NCBI RefSeq assembly: GCF_014898055.3
Contig: NW_023604861.1
Span: forward strand, 82,308,399-82,372,398
Reading direction: 5' to 3'
Source of the DNA: Talpa occidentalis
Taxonomy: Eukaryota; Chordata; Mammalia; Eulipotyphla; Talpidae
DNA length: 64,000 bases
A program made the translations under genes and the position numbers. The notes below the pieces were generated by a model. The model saw only the letters and a list, made by a program, of their open reading frames with translations. It had not been told where the DNA came from and searched no databases. Each line of letters starts with the position of its first letter. Positions within the stretch are counted from its first letter, which is position 1. Of this stretch, positions 49,916 through 62,994 are shown in pieces.

Positions 49916-50207
49916 GTAAATCACATCTTTTTCTTCCCTTCTCTGATTGGTCCTTCTGGGAACCTCACCCAAACACCAACATGTCTTACACTTAGAATCT
50001 GCAGTCAATCTAGCTCTGACAGGAAGTTTCCACTTTAAAATTTTGGTGCTTCTCCCCTTGAAGAATGACCTGTCTATTCTCCTGAACCCCTTAAGAGTTC
50101 AGGCCAACACTCACAAACTTCTGCAGGAGAAGTAATCATCTTTTGGGGGTCAGGGGTGACCTGTTCTTGTTCTGAAGGTTTAAGAGCATTTGAAAAAGGG
50201 CAACATG

Positions 50208-50492
50208 GGCCTCCCCGGTGGCACAGGGGGTGAAGGAGCACAGCGCTGTGAAGCTGTCCGCAGCCTCTCCAGTGTGGGTTCAATCCCGGCCGGCAGGCAG
50301 GAATCCCACATGGCGCGGCAGACCTCTCCCGTCTCGCCCGCTGCTCCCCTCAGCAGTGTATTTCGGTCCTTCTGCCTGTTTTGCTCCCTGCTCTGACTCT
50401 GGTGAGTCCTCTCACCTGCCCACGACTCTGGCCTGTACCCCAGCTCTTGTTTAAAAATAGATAAATCTTAAAAAAAAAAAAAGAAAGAAAAA
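50208..50492 (+). mobile_element. tRNA-derived SINE (copy 11)
   Basis: Head GGCCTCCCCGGTGGCACAG. A perfect 16-bp duplication GAAAAAGGGCAACATG lies at 50192-50207 and 50493-50508. Features are intermediate between the two SINE subtypes. Confidence 0.93.
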
Positions 50493-51232
50493 GAAAAAGG
50501 GCAACATGTGGATGGAACAAAGGCTGTTTCTTCAAGAGTAAGTCTGAGAACAAAGCCAGACACAAAACAGTGTTTCTATGATTGAAGCAGGCAGGGTTTG
50601 GCTGTTTGGGTTGAAATGATACAGCGTGTGTGAACTTACTGGGCTATCAAAACACTCCAGACAAAAATTACCAAGGCAGGATAGCACTGTGACCACTATA
50701 ACTTCAGGGTACCCCACAGCTTATCCAAATTGCCATTTCTTATATCTCACCAGCTGAAAAATCAATACTACTAGAAAAAAAAAGTAAGCCCAGCCTGGCC
50801 CAGAGTATCTTGATAATATCTCATTGTCATCAATAGGGGCTTTTCATCCCGCCTTCAGTTTTATTTGTAGTGTATTACATATCAAACAACTTTTCTAACA
50901 GCCCACAGAGAGTTTTATAACTTGTTATTTTAAAAATAATACATGTTCACTGAAGAAATTTTAGAAAATACAAAAATCCCACGATAATTACTTGTTATCA
51001 TTCAGAAATAAGCACAGTTTTAACAGAATGTTCTACAAATGCTTATTATTTCTAGCAGTTTTTCTTTTCTTGGTCCTTAAAATAAAGGACTATATTTCTG
51101 ATGCTTTTTCCCTTGAGTGGTTCAGAATATATACACTCTCTTTTTAAGCCTGTTGGTTATCTTTACATTTTTAAATATGTAACTTATTTTAACTTATTTT
51201 CTCTAATTATCAATGTTAAGAATAAAATTGGG

Positions 51233-51499
51233 GGGCCTCCCCGGTTGGCGCAGCAGTTGAGCGCTGGGCTGCAAAGCTGCAGGCAGCTTCTGCAGCGCCG
51301 GTTTAATCCCCGGCCACGGGCGAGGGTCCCACATGGCGGCACAGACCCCTCCTGCCGTGCCTGCTGCTCCCCTCAGCAGTGTATTTCATCAGTCTGCCTG
51401 TTCTGTTCCCCGCTCTGGCTCTGGTGAATTCTCTCACCCTCCCGCACTTCTGACTGTACCCAGTGCTTATATAAATATATAAATCTTAAAAAAAAAAAA
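51233..51499 (+). mobile_element. tRNA-derived SINE (copy 12)
   Basis: Full-length, with GAGCGCTGGGCTGCAAAGC in the tRNA-like head. A short AAATTGG duplication flanks it. Confidence 0.88.
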
Positions 51500-53970
51500 G
51501 AAATTGGCTGTTCCATTAGATAAAAATTCAGTATATGTTAACTTCTGCCTTCCCCTTGTCTTCAGTTACTAATTTTACTATAATCTGATTTCAGAGGCCT
51601 ATTATGCTATTTTTATATGTAATATATGTAATAATTTTGACATCGGTACTAGTGTAACTACATTGATAAGAGTTGGACACATCATTGGTTTTCCTAAAAA
51701 ACATCTTCCCCACTTTGGGGCTTTTTACCTTGACATAGCTGTTATCTAACTGATGAAGATATTTGAACAATTTTTCCAGAAAAGACACATGAGGAGAATG
51801 TCTACATAATGAAATATTATGTGTCAGAGAACTACCGGCAACCTTCTGTCTGCTGGTTTCCTTGTCCATGTTCATGGCTTTGTATATGAACAACTTGGGT
51901 CACAACATATAGGTCCCAGAAACCACCCACCACTTCTTTTCATTTCATTTCATTGTACTGAAAACTTATGTTGCAATGAAAGTTCATGGTTTCAATTTTA
52001 AGGACAGATCTTAGCTTAAGAAAGATCTATTTATTTATTTGATGATGGTGCTAACCTTAGTTTGCTCTCTTGTTGCTTTTGGAATTATTATTCTGTATAT
52101 TGGATCCCCTGATTTTGTCTTCCAGATTCTTTTCCCTTGTAATTTTTGTCTTTGTGTCCTAAATGTTATATTTCTAGAAATTTCCCAGGTCACTTTTCAA
52201 TTTCACTGATTTGATTTACTGTAACATCGAATCTGTTATTCACTGGTCCATTCTGAATCCAAAATTGAGTGCCATATTTTTCATCTCCTTGCAGCTGTTG
52301 CTTACCTGTGGTTTAATAGATGCAATGTCATCTTAAGTCTTGATGAAAATTAAAGATTATCCAAAATCTTTTTCCACTTCTCATGAGTAAATACAATCAC
52401 TGAAATTACTCAAGACTGTTCTTATATAATCTTTCCACGTGGCCAGTAACTGATTACATCATCATCTTTATAGATAAAAACCTACTTTGAAAAGAATCTA
52501 CTTTAGGGTGTTAAGGTAGGTCCCTTCAGAATCAACTGATGTGTTTCCACTTAATATTTTGGATCTTGATAAAGATGGAAAAGAGAAAGTTTAAATATAC
52601 TGGTTTCAAATATCTGAGGTATCTATTTGTTAGAAGCAGCAGAGAGAGAAAAGATAGCAGAGGATTTTATCTTTGGGCCAGAAGACTTTCCTCTTTGTTT
52701 GCCCATGTCATGCCAGGAGTAAAAGCTGACCCAAGTTCATTGCTCAGTATGGTCCTGACTGGCATCCTTTCTTGTGACATTTAAAGGATCCAGAGGGACA
52801 TCCCCAAGCCCTAATACCACATGGTCAGCCCTCTCCCACCTATCCTGGCCTCTCAAGGTTGGAATGTTGATGTGCTTCTACTCCTTACCTATGGGAGGGG
52901 GGCTTGCAACATTGGGGCAGCAGGGATCCCCTCTGCACACTCATGGGCAGAAATTCTTCGGAGCTTCTAGTACTGATAAAAGTTTAGAAATAATTTCACA
53001 TTCCTCTGGTCACTCATTCCAATGAGCACCAGAGAGCAGAGGGGAAAGAGTGGTATGTTCAAGGCTCCCTTCATTTCCCAGTAGATATTGCCCACATTAT
53101 GTACTCACAGGGTGACCAATATAACAATGTCTCACCACCAGACATTTACAAAGATTCATTGAAAAATATATTTCAAATGAACACATGCTTGCTTATGGGA
53201 TTCCCCAGCAAAGTGTCAGCAAGTACAGCTGCATGCTCAGAGAGTAAACTGGTTTCCCCTGGTGTATATCTGAGCCTTTCCTGCCTACGGGCACCTAGAG
53301 TTGCATACTCATTCTTCTAGCCAAGGTCTGCTGAATTCCCAGTGAGAAAACTCAGTGCCAACATGCCTGTCCTTTACATGAGCTAAAGGCTCTGCCTTAT
53401 AAAAAAGTTGGAAATTCCTGGTTTAAACCCCATGGGCTAAATGTAAACCAGTAATGTCAGAACTTCATTCTTAAAAAGTGAAATGTTAGCAAAATCCAGA
53501 AGCAGCAGGTCATTTTACTTCTTAATAGTTTCTCCAAGCCATACTGATTGAGGAACAAAGACTTTACACTTCGATGAAACATTTCTTTCCCAGCAAAAGT
53601 AGAATAGAAACAAAGGCCTACAGGATCCCATTTCATAAAATTCTTCCCTATCCCAGGAATGAATTATTCCAGAGCTGGTGATAAAGTCTAACTTTCTAGC
53701 CATCCCAGAGCTCCTCCATATGGTGGAAAGGGCTCCTCCCAGACTGTTTGGTTCTTCCATCACACAAGCCTCCTAAGGCAGCACCTTCTGTCTGAGACAA
53801 TTTATGGGAAGGAGGTTCTTTCTTTAACCATGCTGACATCTGCCTTGAGAACCCCCTATGTAGTTTTGAATTCAAATTGGTCTGAATTCTGTCCTTGGAA
53901 GCAACATAGAATAAATCTCTCTCTTCTATACAACAGTCTGTCCTTGTAGTCAGCCACCAAACTGAGTCTG
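51500..53970. other. Intron 2 stretch without recognised elements
   Basis: A/T-rich sequence; nothing identifiable as an exon, RNA gene or named repeat. Confidence 0.4.
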
Positions 53971-53972
53971 TG

Positions 53973-54144
53973 TGTTGATAATAGCCAGCCTCCAATATGG
54001 CTCCCAGTGATCCCCACTGCTTCTTATTCATGGCCTTTGAATCCCTTCCCACAATTTTTCCAAGTTGGTCTGTGTGAGTGAGAGAATATGGATGGTATGT
54101 GACTTCAGAGGTTAGGTTATAAAAGGTGCTGTTACTTCTGCCTT

Positions 54145-54178
<34 letters not shown>

Positions 54179-54490
54179 ACAACTCACCTGGGGAGCTAGT
54201 TGTCAGGTCGTCAGGATACTCAGTGGACAGGCCCATGTGGCAGGAAAAGGGCCTCCAGTTAAAAGTTATGTGAGTGAGTCATTTTCTAGCCTCCCAGTCA
54301 AGCCTTCAGATGACAGTGCAGTCCCAGTTGCCATCTCGACAGAAACTTTTACTAGAAACCCTGAACTGGAACCTCTCAGCTCAGCTGGTTCTGAGCTCCT
54401 GACTTTCAAAACTTTGGTGAGATAATAAATGCTTACTGATTTAAGCCGCTAAATTTTGGAGTAATTTGTCATACAGCAATAAATAATAAA
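53973..54490 (+). mobile_element. MLT1-type MaLR LTR
   Basis: The order AATATGGCTCCCAGTGATCC, GGTTGGTCTGTGTGA-like segment, GGTTAGGTTATAAAAGG (TATA), a TC microsatellite, TCAAGCCTTCAGATGAC, and AATAAATGCTTACTGATTTAA before AAGCCGCTAAATTTTGG is characteristic of MLT1. It is antisense to TGFA. Old and nonautonomous. Confidence 0.85.
54149..54177 (+). repeat. (TC)n microsatellite within the MLT1 LTR
   Basis: About 14 uninterrupted TC units. MLT1 elements natively carry a short TC tract here. Confidence 0.95.
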
Positions 54491-54594
54491 TATACATTCC
54501 AAGTTCTTATAAATGCTCTTTAAATGAGAAAGGCTGTAAACTTTTTACCTCAGGACAGTTTCTGACTTATTCAGCACCCTGTTTAAAGCAGTCC

Positions 54595-54850
54595 ACTACA
54601 AAGTAACAATGATAACACCAATAACAAAACATTTACCAAATGCTTTAGGTATTGGCCTCTTGAGCCAAAAGTTTTACACATACCATCTAAATTAATTCCT
54701 ATAAAAACCCTGTGACATAGTTCCATTATCCTATGCATTTTACAGAGGAGGAATACAGGTTTAGGGCCCAAAGATACAGAACTAAGAAGAGGCAGAGGGG
54801 GAGTCAAACACAGGCAGTGGCCCCAGAACTCATACTTTAAAGCTCTTCTG
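54595..54850 (-). repeat. MIR, antisense
   Basis: TTTACCAAATGCTTTAGGTA, CCATTATCCTATGCATTTTAC, AGAGGAGGAATACAGGTTTAG in reversed MIR order. Confidence 0.7.
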
Positions 54851-56127
54851 TGGGAACAGCAACAATAGGCATCCCCGGTGACCTATTTCTTCACTAATAT
54901 AACTTAATTCTCTATCAAGTTTCCTAGCAGTTCTGGAATGCTGTTGGATTATATAGGCTTGTGGTTAACTAAGGCCTCTACCTTTTCTCTACATAAACTG
55001 TGTCAAACTTGGCCTCATATCCATCCTAATTAAATAATTATTCTTAACCTAAATACTGTTAAATGTGTCACTGTTCAATTTAAATTGGCTTTGATGCATC
55101 ATTCTAGCTCAATATTTTTTTCCGCCTTTGAGCTTTTATTCTATTATCCAACACTTGAGCTATCTCTCTGAGTTTTGTATTATCTACCTCTAAATTTGAT
55201 AAATTTGCCTAATATGTTTTTTTCACTTTGCTCATAAAATTCTCATTAGGGAAGGAAGATAAATCCCATGGCACACCCTAGAGAGCCCCTCCTGGGTCAA
55301 CAGGAACACTTTCTGGGGACATTCTGGTTGATCTTCTGTCTTTCCCAAAGCTCACAGGTGAACCTGAGTGATATATACCTGGGAAAGCCATTCATTTAAG
55401 GAGGTCACTGTCATTATTCCATCTCACGAAACAGCTACCCTTTTAACTTGCATCTCTCCATTTTGTCTTACTGAATACTTTGATTCTGTCATGTGTTTTC
55501 TTGAAATCAAATAGTACTAAGCTTGATAGCAGTACCCTGGGAGCATATCCCTCATCAATCCTCTAATGCTAAAAAAGAAATAGTCTGTTGTGACTCATTT
55601 TTGGTGGATTCATTCAGGAGCCCAAGTAGTCATTCTCTGGCTCCTGTAATAATTTGGGAGCGCTTCCCAAGAGTATAATCAAGCTTTATTATCCACATTT
55701 TAAAGAATCTTCAAGTATTTTTACTTATATAAAGCCAGAAACTTATGTCCTTTTCTGCTTTTTGAGAATTTTTTACATTTGCTACTATAAAATTTCTTGA
55801 AAATTACCAACAGTGGCAATATTTGCTACAAGTTGTCTCAGTATACTGAAATGAGATTTATCTGCATTCTTGAAAATAAATTCATTTATAGCATTAGGTG
55901 GTCTTCTAGGACCCTCATTTGGCCTTCCATTTATTTATGCTTGTTTTATATTCTCTAATTTGAAGATCCTTCTCTTTGACAGAAAATATGAAAACAAAGT
56001 TATAGTCAGGAGAAATCTTTTCTTGGTTCTGTACTAACCTTATCCTACCTGCTCCAAGGAGTAGGTTTATTTCCTCCCTTCTTCCTTCCCTTTTTACTAG
56101 TCTCTTCACAAATACAGCTTTAGAGAG

Positions 56128-56129
<2 letters not shown>
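54851..56129. other. Intron 2 stretch without recognised elements
   Basis: A/T-rich; no gene or named repeat seen. Confidence 0.4.
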
Positions 56130-56176
<47 letters not shown>

Positions 56177-56194
56177 TGCGCATGCGCGCGCGGC
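56130..56194 (+). repeat. (TG)n tract with a GC alternating end
   Basis: About 20 TG units followed by GCGCGTGCGCATGCGCGCGC, an alternating purine-pyrimidine run favourable for Z-DNA. Confidence 0.95.
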
Positions 56195-56976
56195 ATACAG
56201 TAGCCTTGTGGGCAATCCTCATTCTTCTGTCCTTCAGCTTTCCCGACATTCTCATAAACACCTGGCAGCACCCAGAGTAACACCTGCCACCCAGGAGGCA
56301 CCAACATGCTTGCTCATCCAACAAAGTGCCATTCAGTACCATTCTTTGTCACACCTCTTAGGACACGTCTTTCTTTTGATCTTTGCCGCACAACTAATTA
56401 AATGGCACGCCAGAACAAAACCCCTCTGCTGATGCACTTGGGTCTTCCCAAGTGTTTATTCCTTGTCCTTTTTATGCACCCTTGGACCATTATAAACTTC
56501 CTGATGTCCCCAGAACATATTGCTTTTAGAAGCCTCCTCATGGGCTCACATCCGGTTTTTCTCTGAATTTCTGTTAGATTTTGCTTTTCTGAAGTGGAAC
56601 TTTAGCTGGCATTTCCTTCTTTCACTGTTACAAATATTTAAAGGACACATGTAGATAGCAACCTGTTATCCTTTCTGGTCAAGACTGAATTAGGAGAAGC
56701 AGCTGTCCCTGATGTCTTCTCTACCTTCTGAATAACACCACAGGCAACAGGTATGCAAAGAATTTTTCAGGTGTTCAATTTGTGGTAAGCTGAGATTTCC
56801 AGAAAATGTACCAATCTTAAGTTTGCTGTCAAACTGCATTCTATCCTTATGACTGCTTCATAATTGGGATCCAGATAGTATTAACTACTTGACTGAAACA
56901 CTTATCCATAAAATTGATCCGATGATGTTAATTTTTATAGTTCCTCCTTTATTATTTTGAATCAAACCTCCAGGTT

Positions 56977-57242
56977 GGGCCTCCCTGATGGCGCAGTGGT
57001 TGAGCGCTGGGTTGCGAAGCTGCTCACAGCCTTTGCAGCCCTGGTTCGATCCCTGGCCGCCAGGCGAGAGTCCCACATAGCGCGCAGACCTCTCCTGCCA
57101 TCCGCTGCTCCCCTCAGCAGTGTACTTTGTCAGTCTGCCTGCTCTGCTCTCCTCTCTGACTCTGGTGAATTCTCTTGCCCTCCTGCGCTTCTGACTGTAC
57201 CCAGTGCTTGTATAAATAAATCTTTGAAAAAAAAAAAACACC
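56977..57242 (+). mobile_element. tRNA-derived SINE (copy 13)
   Basis: Head GGGCCTCCCTGATGGCGCAG and B box GGTTCGATCCC. The duplication AAACCTCCAGGT and AAATCCTCCAGGT (56964 and 57244) differs by one base. Confidence 0.9.
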
Positions 57243-58790
57243 AAAATCCTCCAGGTCTCTGCTGAACATATTTGTGCTTAGCATTTTGGGGCTGCCTTGG
57301 CAAACATGTCTCCACTTCCTTTAGCATCCAGGTCTTTTTTGGGGAATTATCTCTTCCTTTATGAGTTTATACTGGTTTGTGAACATGATCAAATGCATTA
57401 CCCTCCTTTAAATCTTTTCTTCCTAGAGTCTGAATCTTAAGAAGGCAAAGAGAAAATGTGGTGGACTTTGGGCATTGTAACAGTGACATCTGAGCACAGT
57501 GCCTGTCCTGAGATGGTTCTGAAATTTCCAATTTCTGGCTCCCTGGAGCCACCTGGGTTACTGTTAACTTCCAGGTATGAATGTCCAGCTCTTCTGCCGA
57601 CTCTGGGAGCTTTCAACAGCCTTCAGACAAGGTTACTTTTGCCCGAGTTAGCAGGAATTGATTACTGCAGCCAAAGAACCCTAGTTATTCTCCAGAACAA
57701 GATAGATACTTACAATGCCTTATTCCAATGATGTTCCTTCCCACCAAGCCTCTACTACCACAGCTTCTTGTAATCACCTATCCAAACAATGGATCCATCC
57801 ATTCATTTCAGTTTTCCAGAAACATTTCCAAGCTTAATCTATTCACTGCCTTCAAAGTGAGCTCTAAGTCTACAGTTATCTGAGGTATTATTATATTAAT
57901 ATAATATCATATATATCATTATTCTATACAATACTATATTATTATTATATTACTTATAATTTACTGTGTTCTGCATCTTTACTGTTTTCTTAATTCAAAC
58001 TCTCCCTTCCTAAATTGATAAATATAACTTCATGGTCTCCATTATGTTTTGTGAAATTTAAAAATATATTTATATTATAATTGAGGGTTGGGAATCAATC
58101 CAAAGGGGCTGAGTGCTGCTTAATTTTCAACTACATTTCTCTGTAGTCTACAGGTTTATGGTTTATTTGATCTTATCAACTCCAAATTTCTGTTTAAGGA
58201 AATAGTGATCAGTTGGCTGACTCATTTGCCAAATATGTACCAAGTACTTACTTCTCTGTCTCTGCATGCCATAGTCCATCTCTTGCTGGAATCTTGCTGT
58301 GGTTTGTTCATTCATATTCTCTCTTCTTCCCCATCTCTCTCTCTCCTCTCCTCCCTTTCCATCCATCCACCCATCCACCCATCCATCCTCTCCTAGAATT
58401 GAGTACTCTTTCTTCTACTCTCCCAGATATGAAGATGATGGAATTTGAAAGTCAAAAGTTCACATACCCAAGTCTCTTAATTAATGTATCTTGAATATAT
58501 TCTTCCTAGCGCACCAAGTCAGGAAGTCATTACTGTCTACTGCCCAATGGAGAAGGTCTGTATTTTGCCTCCAGACAACATAGCAAAAATGCCCTCTGTA
58601 GCCCTACATGTTGAAATTCTGAACATCCCCATCTAGTCTACAGCAGTCTTTATGGGAAGGAGGGCCCAGGGAACAAGGGCAGGATATTTCCTCTTTGATC
58701 CTTGTTTGGGTCCCTCTAGGGCATACTTTTCCTGGTGGTACCAGACTCCAACTATAAGTACCTATGTGGTTTCTCAAAAATATCTAAGCA
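57243..58790. other. Intron 2 stretch with AT palindrome and CATC repeats
   Basis: An A/T-rich palindrome lies at 57889-57906, and a CCATCCAC-type tetranucleotide tract at about 58357-58389. No gene is supported. Confidence 0.6.
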
Positions 58791-58791
58791 A

Positions 58792-59048
58792 GGCCTCCCT
58801 GGTGGTGCAAGGGTTAAAGACAGCACTATCAAGCTCTCACCAGCCACTGCAACATGAGTTTGATCCCCGGCCAGGCAGGGAGAAACCCACATGGCGCATC
58901 ACACCTCTCCTAACTCACCCACTGCTCCCCTCAGCAGTGTATTTCAGTAGATCTGCCTGTTCTGCTCCCCACTCTCTCTGGTGAATCCCTGCACCTCTGG
59001 CTTACACCCCAGTTCTTGTATGCATAACTAAATAAATCTTTAAAAAAA
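58792..59048 (+). mobile_element. tRNA-derived SINE (copy 14, older subtype)
   Basis: Head GGCCTCCCTGGTGGTGCAAG. Perfect duplication ATCTAAGCAA at 58782-58791 and 59049-59058. Confidence 0.92.
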
Positions 59049-59449
59049 ATCTAAGCAAATTCTACTAGATACTTACACTAGTACATCCTGCCTCCCCAAC
59101 CCCATGTTTCAGTAACTTTTGAAAATGCAAAAGCAACATTTGTTCAAGGCAAAAAACTTGACAGAACAGAAAAGCACAAAGGTAGACAAAACCTGAATCA
59201 ACTGAAAAGTCCATCACTCGCAGATAATGACTGTGATCACTTTGGAGTATAAGTTTTATTATACTCCAGAGTGGCCCCACTCTGTCCCCAATGGGGAGTA
59301 AAATGACACCATCATCATTTCCCCAGATTAGCAGTATAATGCTCCAAGATAATCCTCAATGGTTGAAGTCTTCTTTAACCAATCTCCTCTTGTTGGACAT
59401 TGTACTAGCTTAGCACTATCTCCCTCTTGTAAATAATACAGAACCGAAT

Positions 59450-60400
59450 ATCCTTCTACACAGATTTTTGATAATGCACATTTATGATATTTTTTCTTGG
59501 GAACACAATTAATTGTGACAAAGGAATAAAGGAACGCTCATTTCTAAGACTCCTGAGACATATTGCCAAGTTGCCTTCAAGGACGTAGATAACAATTTAT
59601 ATTCCTGAAAGGGGGAGATGAAATGTTTTTTGTACTCTTTCCAATACCGGATATTATCTTTTGTTTCCCTCTTGCCAGTTTCATAGACGTGTATGAAAAA
59701 TGACTTATGTTCATTTGCATTTTCATGAGTATTTATGATGTTGAATTTTTTTTTATGACTACTAGTATTTGTATTTCAAGTTTGGTTATTTAGCTATTTG
59801 TATCTTTTGCTCATTTTCTACTGGTATGTTATTTCTTGTTAATTTGTAAGAGGTCTATAAAATAATAAGAACAATAACTATGTATCCTGTTTTTTATATA
59901 TTACAAATAATTTGTGGTTTGTGTCTATGTTTTGTTTATGTAGAAATCACCTTAGCTATGATTAAAGAGGCCTTCCCTTCCTTAAGATTACATAAATATT
60001 TATCTACATTTGCTTCCACTTTTTTATTGTTTACATTTAATTCTAAGCCATGTATAATTTATATCAGTGTATATTATATACACTTTTATTTTCTAAATAG
60101 TCAACAAATTATCCCAATACCATTTATAGACTAACTTACTATTTCCTTACTGATTTGAAATGTTACCTTTATCATATACTAATTTTTGTGGTCTTTCTGT
60201 TTAGTTCTACTGAGATCTATTTCTATACCATGACCAAACCATTTTAATACTGTAACTTTATAATATGGTTTAATATCTGGCAGTACAAATTTGTCTTTCT
60301 CTGTTCCTCATTTTTTTAAAAAACAGAATGTTCTCATCTGTTCTTTTCTAAGATGAATTTTAGAATCATTTACAAGTTCTCTCCCCAATATCCAAATCTT
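59450..60400 (-). mobile_element. Old L1/HAL1-like sequence, antisense on plus
   Basis: TTCATTTGCATTTTCATGAG, then TTTGCTCATTTTCTACTGG, then ATTATCCCAATACCATTTAT are motifs of antisense L1 ORF2. Highly diverged. Confidence 0.6.
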
Positions 60401-61157
60401 CAGAGACTGACATTACAAATTAGGGATAATGGTCCTACTTAAAAATGAAGTTTTTCTAGTCACAAACATACTATACACTTCCATCTTCAAATCGTCATGC
60501 CCCCTGTAGTAAAGTCCCATGGAATCCTGCACACAATAACTTTGGTTGCATTTGTTATTTCTGTGGAATGGCCTCTACTTAGTGCTAACTGTCCCTGATA
60601 GGATGAGTAAAGGGCATGTCAGCCTTGGTAATACTGTGCACCTGAGTCTGCAAAGACTTGCCAGGGCTGCAAGAATGGCAACATAAGACACCATGAGCTG
60701 GCAATCTGGGTCTTGGTGATGGCTAGGATACCTACTGTTGATGACTTTGGCCAAATCACACCTTCGCTGGTTCTCAGTTATACTCCTCAATGAAATGGGT
60801 TTCCTCTGTATAGCCAGGGTTCTTTTTGTATTAAAATTCTGATTCTATCAGGTGAGGTAGGTAGGGGACCCCTGTGAGAAGGATGGAGTTCCACAGAAAT
60901 TCAAATGTAATATGGGTCTATTATCAATGCTATGCTTAGGTGCTGAAGGAGTGGAGAATGTAGAGTTGATTGCTTAAATGTGACTGGTTTAACCTGAGAG
61001 TTTGTTGGAGAGGGTGAACTTGAATGCAGGATTTTCAAAGGTGCAATAAAAATGGGGAATCAGTTCCCTCTAATATGGAATGTTTGTGGAAATGTACAAG
61101 GTAACGGGTTGAGGTGGGAGGAGGCAGAATAGATCTGATGCAATGGAGAGCCAGGAA
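60401..61157. other. Intron 2 stretch without recognised elements
   Basis: No repeat or gene that I can support. Confidence 0.4.
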
Positions 61158-61172
61158 CCCCAATAGATTCTT

Positions 61173-61436
61173 TTTTTTTTAAAGATTTATTTATTTATAC
61201 AAGAATTGGGGTACAGGCCAGAGGTGCGGGGGGTGAGAGGATTCACCAGAGACAGAGCGGAGAACAGAACAGGCAGAGTGACCATAATACACTGCTGAGG
61301 GGAGCAGCGGGCGAGATAGGAGAGGTCTGCCACGCCATGTGGGTTGCTCCTTGACCGGCGGGGATTGAACCAGCACTGCAGAGGCTGTGGACAGCTTCAC
61401 AGCGCTGCGCTCAACCACCTGCGCCACCAGGGAGGC
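61173..61436 (-). mobile_element. tRNA-derived SINE (copy 15)
   Basis: Antisense; duplication CCCCAATAGATTCTT (61158-61172) and CCCCTAGTAGATTCTT (61437-61452), slightly diverged. Confidence 0.9.
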
Positions 61437-61452
61437 CCCCTAGTAGATTCTT

Positions 61453-62489
61453 GACTAAAAAGTGGCCATGCAGGAAAATGGAGTTTGAGTCAGTTTCCCT
61501 TTGTGTGCATCTTTTAGCTCAGTCTTGGGTAGTAGAATCACCCACTGTCCACAGAAAGGACCTACTTGAGAAAGTCCAGCCTGGTCCAAAGATTTCCTTG
61601 ATTCAAAGGATGGCCAGCCAATGTAGACAAATTAACGTTAGGGATCGTGGCCTTGAAGCAGACCTTTCCAGGAGTTGAGGGGCCATGAGGAGCACAATGT
61701 CCCTTCCCGACCCAGGAGACAGAAGGAGGTCTGGAGACTTTTTGTGCAGTGACTGCGATGGGGGCCTGGGTAGGAGCTGCCTCTTTATCCCACAGCCGGG
61801 TCCTAGGGGGTGGGTGGCTCAGGCCAGGACCCCAGAGTGAGGCCAAAATGGTCAGGGTCCCATCAGCCCTCATGGGTACTCGCATTCAGATGCCCCGCAT
61901 GGCCTGCCTCCCTCGGCAGGTGAACACCTTCTCCCACCAGCTGTCAGAGAGGTGGGTGTTGGAATGCTGCTCCCAGGCACCCTGGCCTCGCTCAACCTGG
62001 CGTTTCACACACCCATTCCTTAACCTCATTCTCTGCCCATTTCATTCCTCTTCCCACGCAGTGTTTACTGAAATCTCTCCTCCCCACCAGACGAAGCACG
62101 AGACCAGGGTTCCCTGGGCAGCCTGGGGAATGTTCCCACAACTGGGCGAGACGCCAGCGCAGAGAACACAGGTTGCCACCCTGCAGACCTTGGCACCTGC
62201 CTCCCACTCGAGGGGGAAGGACCCCAATCTCCACACTGGGGTTGACTGGTAGTCCCTTAGGAAATGTCTGAGAAAGAGGTTTTTTCCCCCCTCTCTTTTG
62301 TTTTGGGGTCTTAAACAAATGAAAAAACAAACAACACCTCACAGGAAAAGGAAGAAAAAGATTCTGGTGGCTCTGCTGCTGGTTTTCAAAGCAGGGACAG
62401 TGGTCAAGGGACAAGAGAGAAGTGCAGCATTTACAACCACCATGCCTGCTACCTACTGTCTTGCTCTAAGTTCTCTCCTACAGTCTAGC
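61453..62489. other. Intron 2 stretch, GC-rich, no element recognised
   Basis: GC-rich sequence with long open frames on both strands that appear due to composition. No family signature is visible. Confidence 0.4.
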
Positions 62490-62700
62490 ATCTAACCGCC
62501 CCAAGTGGGGTCCACACACCAGCAGCGCTGGTGACAAGCCTGAGAGCTTGTCAGAAATGCAGAGTGTCAGGCCCCACCCCGGAGCTGTTGAATCAGAATC
62601 TGCATTTTAACCAGTCGCCCAACCCTGCCTGCCCGCCCTCCCCCACCACCCCCCACCCAGAGGGCTGTGTCCACACAGTTTGAGAAGAGCTGCTCTGGTC
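62490..62700. repeat. MER5A-like relic
   Basis: GTTGAATCAGAATCTGCATTT and CAGGCCCCACCCCGGAGC, ending AGTTTGAGAAGAGCTGCTC, follow MER5A order. Confidence 0.7.
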
Positions 62701-62880
62701 TACTGCTGCCTCATCTTGGCTGCACATTGGACTCACCTTGGAAAAGTACCCATGACTGGGGCCACCCCCAGAGATTATGATTTAATTGTTCTGGGGTGCA
62801 GCTGGGACCTTGAGGTATTTTAAGACTCCCCAGGTGATTCTACTATGCAGCCAAGTTTGAGAACCATTAGTATAAGTAGA
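62701..62880. repeat. Second MER5-family relic
   Basis: TTGGCTGCACATTGGACTCAC to AAGTTTGAGAACCATTAG is a full MER5-type end pair, directly next to the previous copy. Confidence 0.65.
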
Positions 62881-62994
62881 AGAAAAAAGAAGAAAAAAAA
62901 TAAGCAATTCCTTCTTGGACTACACAAGGAATCATAGAAAGCTTTGTAAAATTCATCGAGAAGCATGACCGCTGATTTGTTTGGCGTGCCTTTA

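Noticed and set aside
53696..54187. 163-codon open frame on the minus strand
   Set aside because: Its start is the (TC)n tract of an MLT1 LTR read as Arg-Glu repeats; the rest has no domain.
56130..56432. Open frame starting with Cys-Val repeats
   Set aside because: Translation of the TG microsatellite.
61749..62414. Overlapping 167- and 140-codon open frames on opposite strands
   Set aside because: Both arise in a GC-rich stretch with few stops; no homology visible on either strand.
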